DNA from: a virus | DNA: 27,398 bases | Virus record (IMG/VR): IMGVR_UViG_3300013129_001023 | Span: 1 to 27,398 of that record | Strand: one strand, 5' to 3' | Shown here: positions 22,581-27,398 of the stretch, one piece after another | How positions within the stretch are numbered: position 1 is the first letter of the stretch | Layout of the letters: each line of letters begins with the position of its first letter | The notes under the pieces: model-generated | Told to the model about the DNA's origin: nothing | The model's input: only the letters and a program-made list of their open reading frames with translations | The model's database searches: none | Position numbers and translations under genes: made by a program

Positions 22581-23446
22581 TGGCTACAGCACCTCTCTCC
22601 ACGGTTTACGGGAAGCAGGAATCCCCCCTCAAGGGGAGTAAAGCCTTCCTGGAAATCACGCGGTGCATTCCCGTGTGGCCGAGGAGAGTCTACATACAGT
22701 GGATCATCCGGAATCCCGTATCGGTCCCTCACTACCTTTTCAAGGTGGAGCGTTCAGGAAGCCATCACGGTCCGTGGGAGCTTCTCGTAGAGGATCTTGA
22801 GGACGAATACTTCTACGTGGATAACAACATCCAGTCCCCGCATAACGATTCGTCCATGGGGATGATGTCCCTGGAGCGCAAGCCATACTACCGCGTTACC
22901 GCGGAGCCGGGAGACTTGGAAGTAATCGGGGACACCTGGCCGGCGTTGGATCATCGCCGCCGGGGAATCCACTACAAGCTCACTCGCGACGCACTGCGCT
23001 ATTTCAAGGTGGGGGTGGGCACGGAGGTCGCCATTTTCAAGAGGCGTCGGTGGGGTGAAAAATGTCCGATATGTCTGTCCTCTACTGGCCAGTCGACGCG
23101 TGCCCATTGTTCGACGTGCTTTGGAACGGGATTCGTTGGGGGGTACTGGAACCCTGTATACACATACGCCCAGCGCCGACCGTCACCTATTCAAATCCAA
23201 ACGGCGCCTCAGGGGGATGTTGAAAGCAACGTCATCCAGATCTTGATGCCGCACATCCCTATCGTGGACATGCAAGACGTCCTGGTGTTCTTGCGGGATG
23301 ACACGCGATACGAGATCAAGTCGGTAACTCCGACGCTCATCCACTCGCTGATAGTCCATCAGGAATTGGTGGTCTCCGAACTGGCAAGGTCTTCGAGAGA
23401 ATACGGGCTCAAAGCCGATCACTGGCACGAGCCTCCGTGGTTTTAA
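22580..23446 (+). CDS. probable neck protein with four-cysteine zinc motif
   Basis: The start at 22580 overlaps the preceding stop by one base; an in-frame upstream codon at 22568 would only extend into that gene. The 288-residue product has an N-terminal fibronectin-like strand pattern (VYIQWIIRNP, HYLFKVERSG, about 38-65). It also has a four-Cys cluster, C162-P-I-C165 ... C177-S-T-C180-F-G-T-G, that should bind zinc, and ends in beta strands. A C-P-x-C ... C-x-x-C-x-G-T-G-F segment of this kind is familiar from neck proteins of large contractile-tail phages. A head-tail junction role fits the neighbours; this is moderate inference. Confidence 0.6.
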   Translation: MATAPLSTVYGKQESPLKGSKAFLEITRCIPVWPRRVYIQWIIRNPVSVPHYLFKVERSGSHHGPWELLVEDLEDEYFYVDNNIQSPHNDSSMGMMSLERKPYYRVTAEPGDLEVIGDTWPALDHRRRGIHYKLTRDALRYFKVGVGTEVAIFKRRRWGEKCPICLSSTGQSTRAHCSTCFGTGFVGGYWNPVYTYAQRRPSPIQIQTAPQGDVESNVIQILMPHIPIVDMQDVLVFLRDDTRYEIKSVTPTLIHSLIVHQELVVSELARSSREYGLKADHWHEPPWF

Positions 23447-23447
23447 T

Positions 23448-24197
23448 ATGGGCGGTGTAATACTCACAGACGAAGGTTACCGGTACCGACTTCCCCGCCT
23501 GAAAGGCGAGGGCGTAGACGTGTGCCCGGGAACTCCACTTGCCTTGGTGGGGTTGTGGGTCACGGCACTCCGCTATCGGTTCAACCGGAATCCCGCCGAG
23601 CCTTTGCCGTGGGTGTGGGATCCTGACCTCCGGCCATCCGACATAGAAGATGGACAGCCGGTACCTGAAGGTGAACCGCGAAAGCTGCTTATCGAAGCGG
23701 CATTCAACGTGGAAAAATCCACACGCAATTACCGCCCGGCAATCTACGTGGACCGCGGGCCGGTGACTGCTGACAAGGTGGTGTTGGACAACCTGGCCGG
23801 GCACAAGGCTCAGACGAGCTTCAACGCCTACTTCTGCCAGGCAAATATTCCTATTACGTTTTACTGCGAGTCTGAGAATGCCGCGGAATCCTGTCTGATT
23901 GCCGACACGGCTTGGTTCTTCGTATTGGCTACGAGGGACATCTTCAGGAAGGACTTCGGGCTGTACGATATCAGGGAACCGGCAATGAGTGAAACCCGGC
24001 CACTTGACGAAGATAAACAGGTATGGCAGACGACCGTCAGCTTTACGGTCACTCTGGAGACGCGGTGGTCTACTGTTCCCGTTGCCCCGCTTCTCAGGGA
24101 TCTCGTCGTGAAGATAGGACTTACGGGAGACCCCAACTTGTATTATCATCAGGTAGTGCTTCGGGATTCCGGCGACGGAGATACGTCCGTCGAGTGA
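23448..24197 (+). CDS. probable tail terminator / tail completion protein
   Basis: The 249-residue product starts one base after the preceding stop and ends 16 bases before the sheath gene. It contains RPAIYVDRGPVTADKVVLDN near 97-116, ITFYCESENAAESCLIADTA near 137-156 and WQTTVSFTVTLETRWSTVPV near 190-209. This order is typical of tail terminator or completion proteins (the gpU/gp15-like group), which cap the tail and join it to the neck. Position right before the tail sheath supports this. No enzyme motif is seen. The family call is by pattern and synteny. Confidence 0.55.
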   Translation: MGGVILTDEGYRYRLPRLKGEGVDVCPGTPLALVGLWVTALRYRFNRNPAEPLPWVWDPDLRPSDIEDGQPVPEGEPRKLLIEAAFNVEKSTRNYRPAIYVDRGPVTADKVVLDNLAGHKAQTSFNAYFCQANIPITFYCESENAAESCLIADTAWFFVLATRDIFRKDFGLYDIREPAMSETRPLDEDKQVWQTTVSFTVTLETRWSTVPVAPLLRDLVVKIGLTGDPNLYYHQVVLRDSGDGDTSVE

Positions 24198-24213
24198 AAA
24201 AGGGAGTTCGTAA

Positions 24214-26940
24214 ATGACTACGCACCGTCCAAATGTTGCCATCTACCAAGAGTTCAAGACTGTGTCGTTTACGCCCGCGACGCCCACGCTGGACGTGTTG
24301 GTCGTAGGGCCGTGCTACCAGATCTTGGACTACCTGGACGACAAGGATGACTGTTACGCCGACGCGGACTACGGCACGTATGAAGAGAACAATCCCTTCA
24401 CTACGCCGCCCGCGGTACTCGTCACGGACGCTCCCAGCATCGAAGCCGGAGCGAAGCTCGACGCGGACAGCGTCAATGTCTTCTTCGACGAGGCGCGGGC
24501 AATCCTGGCGGAGCACTCGGGAGCGCCGGATGACGCCTACTACCGGCTGAACGACAACCTCTTCCAAGCGAATGCCGGTGTGCCTGGTGCGATCGGTGTT
24601 CACTTCGGGAGTGAGGAAGTCGCAGCGGGAGATCGTCTGATCGTCCAGCCCGCGGCGGGTGTTGACGACTACAAGATGACCATCAAGGAACTGGCGTACA
24701 CCTTCAGTGGTGTGGGCTTCACGTTCGTGACCGCAGGAGTCACTAGTGGGGATTCCGTGGTCATCTCGGCCGACGCTGCTCCGACACCACGCAACGGGAC
24801 CTACACGGTGAAGCGTGTGGTGAGCGAGCTCGCCCTGGAGGTCGAAGACGACGACGGTCTTCTGGGGACCGTCGCTCTCTGTAACTTCAAGGTTCTCGGC
24901 TCGGGTGGTACCGTGAAGGTGGACGCAATCGGCGTTGCCGTGACCGACGCCTGCTATCTGCGCACGACCTCGGATTTCGACGCAAACAGCCTCGCGGCCT
25001 CTCCGATTCTATGGAGAGTCGAGCGCAAGTTCGACGACTACAAGCTCGACGCGACCCAGTTCTCCGTCGACACCAACAACGACTCCATCACGATCAACAG
25101 CGCGATTCAGGTCGGCCTCAGCACCACCCTGCTGAACAAGGACGTCACGTACGCGAAGATCTACATCGAGTACCGGGCTCTTCGCCAGACTCTCCAGCAG
25201 ATCAACGAAGTCTCCCAGGACACGGCCGCCATGGAGCTCCTTCTCGGGAAGCTCGACGCACGCAACCCGCTGCATGTCGGTGCGTACATCGCTGCGCTGA
25301 ACACGCTCACTACGGTGAAGGTGTTCGGATTGAAGTCGGATGACATCGCAGGCTACATGGACTTCGTGTCGAAGATCAGCAATGAGCGCAAGGTCTACGC
25401 CGTGGTGCCGCTGACCTACAACACAACCGTTCTCGGGTTCCTGAACACGATGGCGATGACCCTGGCCGACCCGGACTACGTTCTTTCGAGCGGTATCCGG
25501 CAGAAGTTCCGGGCCGTGTTGGGTGCGGTTGACCTGCCGGTTTACCGCTACATCATCAACCCGACGAACAGCGCGACGACGCTCCAGAAGACGAGCACCA
25601 AACCGCTCTCGAAGGGCCGCCGAAACCTCGTGTTCGACAACGTCGCGGGTCTCATCGTTGCTCCGGCATTCATTACCGTCAACGGTGTCATCCCCGGAGA
25701 CAAGATCGAGTTCATGGCAAACAGCGTCGTGTACAACTACACCGTCGCCCACGTCCGAGCGGACGACACCATCGAGGTCGATCCCGACGAGGGAGCCCAG
25801 CTGCCTCCGGGTACCTTGTGGCCGGTAGTCAGCCCGGTTCTCGTTGCCGACGGCGACTACCTGAACATCACCGACGCGACGGGGTTGGTGCTGAGGTTCA
25901 GTAGCGGTCTCTACAACACGATGGCGGGAGACACGTTCGACATCACCACGGACTACTACGACGACCTCTACCTCGTCCTCCAGGTTCCGTCGGCGCACTT
26001 CATCACCGATGGTGTTCTGCCCGGCGACATTCTCCAGATGCCGAGCAACCCGAGCATCAACGACTTCACGACCCCGACATCGTGGGTTGTCGATGACGTC
26101 CTCAGCGAGACGCGCCTCCAGGTCGTGAATGCCGGCAACGATACCTCGACGGTAGAGAACGAACTGCCCCACGAGGGCTACCGTGGCGGCGGCTCGTCAA
26201 TTCTGCCGGGCACTCTGTACATGCGCGTCATCCGGAACTTCACGAAGGCGCAGCAGGTTACCGAGTTGCTGGCCACGGCACACAGCTTCTCCAGCCGGCG
26301 TCTCGTGTTGGCTTTCCCGGATCTGGTCGATGTGGCCGGCCTCAAGGACGGCAGCCTCGACCGCATGGGCGGGACGGACCCGATCGATGCTCTGTCACAA
26401 CCTGGCTACTACCTGGCCTGCGCCATCGGTGGACAGACCGCGGGACAACCGTCGCAGCAGGGCTTCACGTTCCTGGGCATCAACGGCATCAGCCGGATCT
26501 ACGGTTCGAATGACTACTTCTCGGAAGAGCAGCTCACCGAACTCTCGAACGGCGGTCTCTACGTCTTCACGCAGGACAGTCTCGCGGCGCTGCCCTCGAC
26601 CATCCACGAGGTCACCACGGATGTGTCCACGCTGGAGTTCAGCGAGTACATGATCCTGAAGAACTTCGACTACATCGCGTGGACCTTCCTCGATGTCCTG
26701 CTGGCATTCATTGGCCGGTGGAACGTGACGCAAGAGACGATCCAGTTCATCGGCCAGGCGGAACAGGCGGTTATCGGAACGCTGAAGAGCGCGCGGAAGA
26801 TCAAGATCGGGGCGCCGCTCATTGACGCGAAGATCATCTCGAACGAGATTTCGACCATCAGTTCCGATCGCGTGGAATCGTTTATCGAAATCGAGATGCC
26901 GATGGTCCTCAACATCATCGGTTGTCACCTGGTGGCATGA
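24214..26940 (+). CDS. tail sheath protein
   Basis: The ATG at 24214 follows AAAGGGAG. The 908-residue product begins with RPNVAIYQEFKTVSF (5-19), the equivalent of the usual PGVYIQE sheath start. It ends with a clear sheath C-terminus: FTFLGINGISRIYGSNDYFS near 751-770, GGLYVFTQD, DYIAWTFLDVLLAFIGRWNV near 823-842, and KIKIGAPLIDAKIISNEIST. This shows a contractile tail. It is longer than typical sheaths (Mu about 500, T4 659 residues), with about 500 extra or diverged residues between the ends, probably surface domains. Codon use is C/G-ending, as in other abundant virion genes. The next gene overlaps by four bases. Confidence 0.9.
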   Translation: MTTHRPNVAIYQEFKTVSFTPATPTLDVLVVGPCYQILDYLDDKDDCYADADYGTYEENNPFTTPPAVLVTDAPSIEAGAKLDADSVNVFFDEARAILAEHSGAPDDAYYRLNDNLFQANAGVPGAIGVHFGSEEVAAGDRLIVQPAAGVDDYKMTIKELAYTFSGVGFTFVTAGVTSGDSVVISADAAPTPRNGTYTVKRVVSELALEVEDDDGLLGTVALCNFKVLGSGGTVKVDAIGVAVTDACYLRTTSDFDANSLAASPILWRVERKFDDYKLDATQFSVDTNNDSITINSAIQVGLSTTLLNKDVTYAKIYIEYRALRQTLQQINEVSQDTAAMELLLGKLDARNPLHVGAYIAALNTLTTVKVFGLKSDDIAGYMDFVSKISNERKVYAVVPLTYNTTVLGFLNTMAMTLADPDYVLSSGIRQKFRAVLGAVDLPVYRYIINPTNSATTLQKTSTKPLSKGRRNLVFDNVAGLIVAPAFITVNGVIPGDKIEFMANSVVYNYTVAHVRADDTIEVDPDEGAQLPPGTLWPVVSPVLVADGDYLNITDATGLVLRFSSGLYNTMAGDTFDITTDYYDDLYLVLQVPSAHFITDGVLPGDILQMPSNPSINDFTTPTSWVVDDVLSETRLQVVNAGNDTSTVENELPHEGYRGGGSSILPGTLYMRVIRNFTKAQQVTELLATAHSFSSRRLVLAFPDLVDVAGLKDGSLDRMGGTDPIDALSQPGYYLACAIGGQTAGQPSQQGFTFLGINGISRIYGSNDYFSEEQLTELSNGGLYVFTQDSLAALPSTIHEVTTDVSTLEFSEYMILKNFDYIAWTFLDVLLAFIGRWNVTQETIQFIGQAEQAVIGTLKSARKIKIGAPLIDAKIISNEISTISSDRVESFIEIEMPMVLNIIGCHLVA

Positions 26941-27398
26941 TCGAGCAAGGACACATGGGCACTGCGTGTGCATTTCGCGATCTCGGGTACTCCCCGGAAC
27001 AAGTGAAGCTCGCCTTCATTAACCGGGGTGTACCTGAAGAGGACGCGGATTACCTCGTAAAAGAGGCATGGGGTGGGGCGGTTGTCGGCGCTCTTGGAAA
27101 AGCTCTTCCGTGGTTGGCCAAGGTCTTCGGGTCGAGAGTTGGAGGGGCCGCCAGCGGAACGCTGACAAAGGGTCTGATGTCCGGAGGAAAGGTCAGCAAG
27201 ACTATCGGAGGAGGACTGCACCGTTTTGGTCAGGCCGCACAACACAGTGTCGGGTCTCTCAAGCAGAGCCCACTCAAGTCTCTCGGCGGGGGTATAATGA
27301 ACTTTGGTCGAGGGATGTTCTTCTCTAGCTCTAAGACTCCGAGTCTTGCTAACATGGCCGGCAAGGGATTCGGAGTGTACGGATTGGGACAAATGGTA
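26937..27398 (+). CDS. Gly-rich protein, 5' part only (runs off the window)
   Basis: The ATG at 26937 overlaps the sheath stop (ATGA), and the frame is open to the last base, giving 154 residues without a stop. Residues 5-17 (G-H-M-G-T-A-C-A-F-R-D-L-G) are a degenerate copy of the motif in the genes at 7794-9111. A Lys/Ala helix (EQVKLAF, YLVKEAW) is followed by Gly-rich hydrophobic helices (GGAVVGALGKALPWLAKVFG, RVGGAASGTLTKGLMSGG) like those of the unrecognised proteins upstream of the protease. Truncated by the window edge; no family recognised. A tail tube gene normally follows the sheath, but this sequence does not look like one. Confidence 0.75.
   Translation, partial: MIEQGHMGTACAFRDLGYSPEQVKLAFINRGVPEEDADYLVKEAWGGAVVGALGKALPWLAKVFGSRVGGAASGTLTKGLMSGGKVSKTIGGGLHRFGQAAQHSVGSLKQSPLKSLGGGIMNFGRGMFFSSSKTPSLANMAGKGFGVYGLGQMV

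Noticed and set aside
25009-26172. 387-codon minus-strand frame opposite the sheath gene
   Set aside because: Same shadow effect; the sheath frame on the other strand has clear family motifs.
1-27398. tRNA genes, CRISPR arrays, insertion sequences, attachment sites
   Set aside because: No cloverleaf, regular spaced repeat, transposase or terminal inverted repeat was noticed on reading; the window is almost fully coding. A tool-based scan was not possible.

Overview
The window is a block of a tailed bacteriophage (or prophage) genome with a contractile tail. Almost every gene is on the + strand, packed with 1-4 base overlaps or short gaps, and the reading frames spell virion proteins: a prohead protease, a probable scaffold, a decoration-like protein, a major capsid protein, neck/connector proteins, a tail terminator-like protein and a 908-residue tail sheath. 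By eye the DNA is moderately GC-rich with strong GGAGG ribosome binding sites. Two genes look leaderless (a -10 box ends 5-6 bases before the ATG), which is common in actinobacterial and Deinococcus-type hosts, but the host cannot be fixed from this sequence. The phage is probably large, because it spends over 6 kb on its own multisubunit RNA polymerase.

Layout. (1) 1-153: intergenic region with a + strand promoter and, on the - strand, a strong ribosome binding site with a 13-codon mini-ORF, so this may be a divergent transcription hub. (2) 154-7790: transcription module. One gene encodes an in-line fusion of RNA polymerase beta with the N-terminal part of beta' (up to and past the catalytic NADYDGD motif). 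A second gene encodes the rest of beta'. Wedged between the two is a gene for a primase-polymerase (AEP) domain fused to a LigD-type 3'-phosphoesterase domain. (3) 7794-15646: nine mostly unrecognised genes, several with Gly-rich hydrophobic stretches, including an 874-residue protein with a Pro/Gln/Met-rich tail. (4) 15646-20785: head module (protease, scaffold-like protein, four tiny overlapping genes, decoration-like protein, major capsid protein), closed by a strong intrinsic terminator. (5) 20847-24197: Pro-rich protein, Ig-like small protein, beta-rich protein, connector/neck proteins and a tail terminator-like protein. (6) 24214-27398: tail sheath and the start of a Gly-rich protein that runs off the window.

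How it fits together. The polymerase shares strand and neighbourhood with the virion genes. It may be a late-gene polymerase reading phage promoters such as those before 154, 17768 and 21355, or a polymerase carried in the virion; the sequence does not decide. No alpha, omega or sigma subunit, terminase or recognisable portal is visible here. The most notable features are the beta-beta' fusion with the split beta', the primase-phosphoesterase gene between the two halves, and a 13-residue motif (core R-G-x3-A-L-x3-G) with identical spacing in three consecutive loci and weaker matches in two more, usually near a protein N-terminus.
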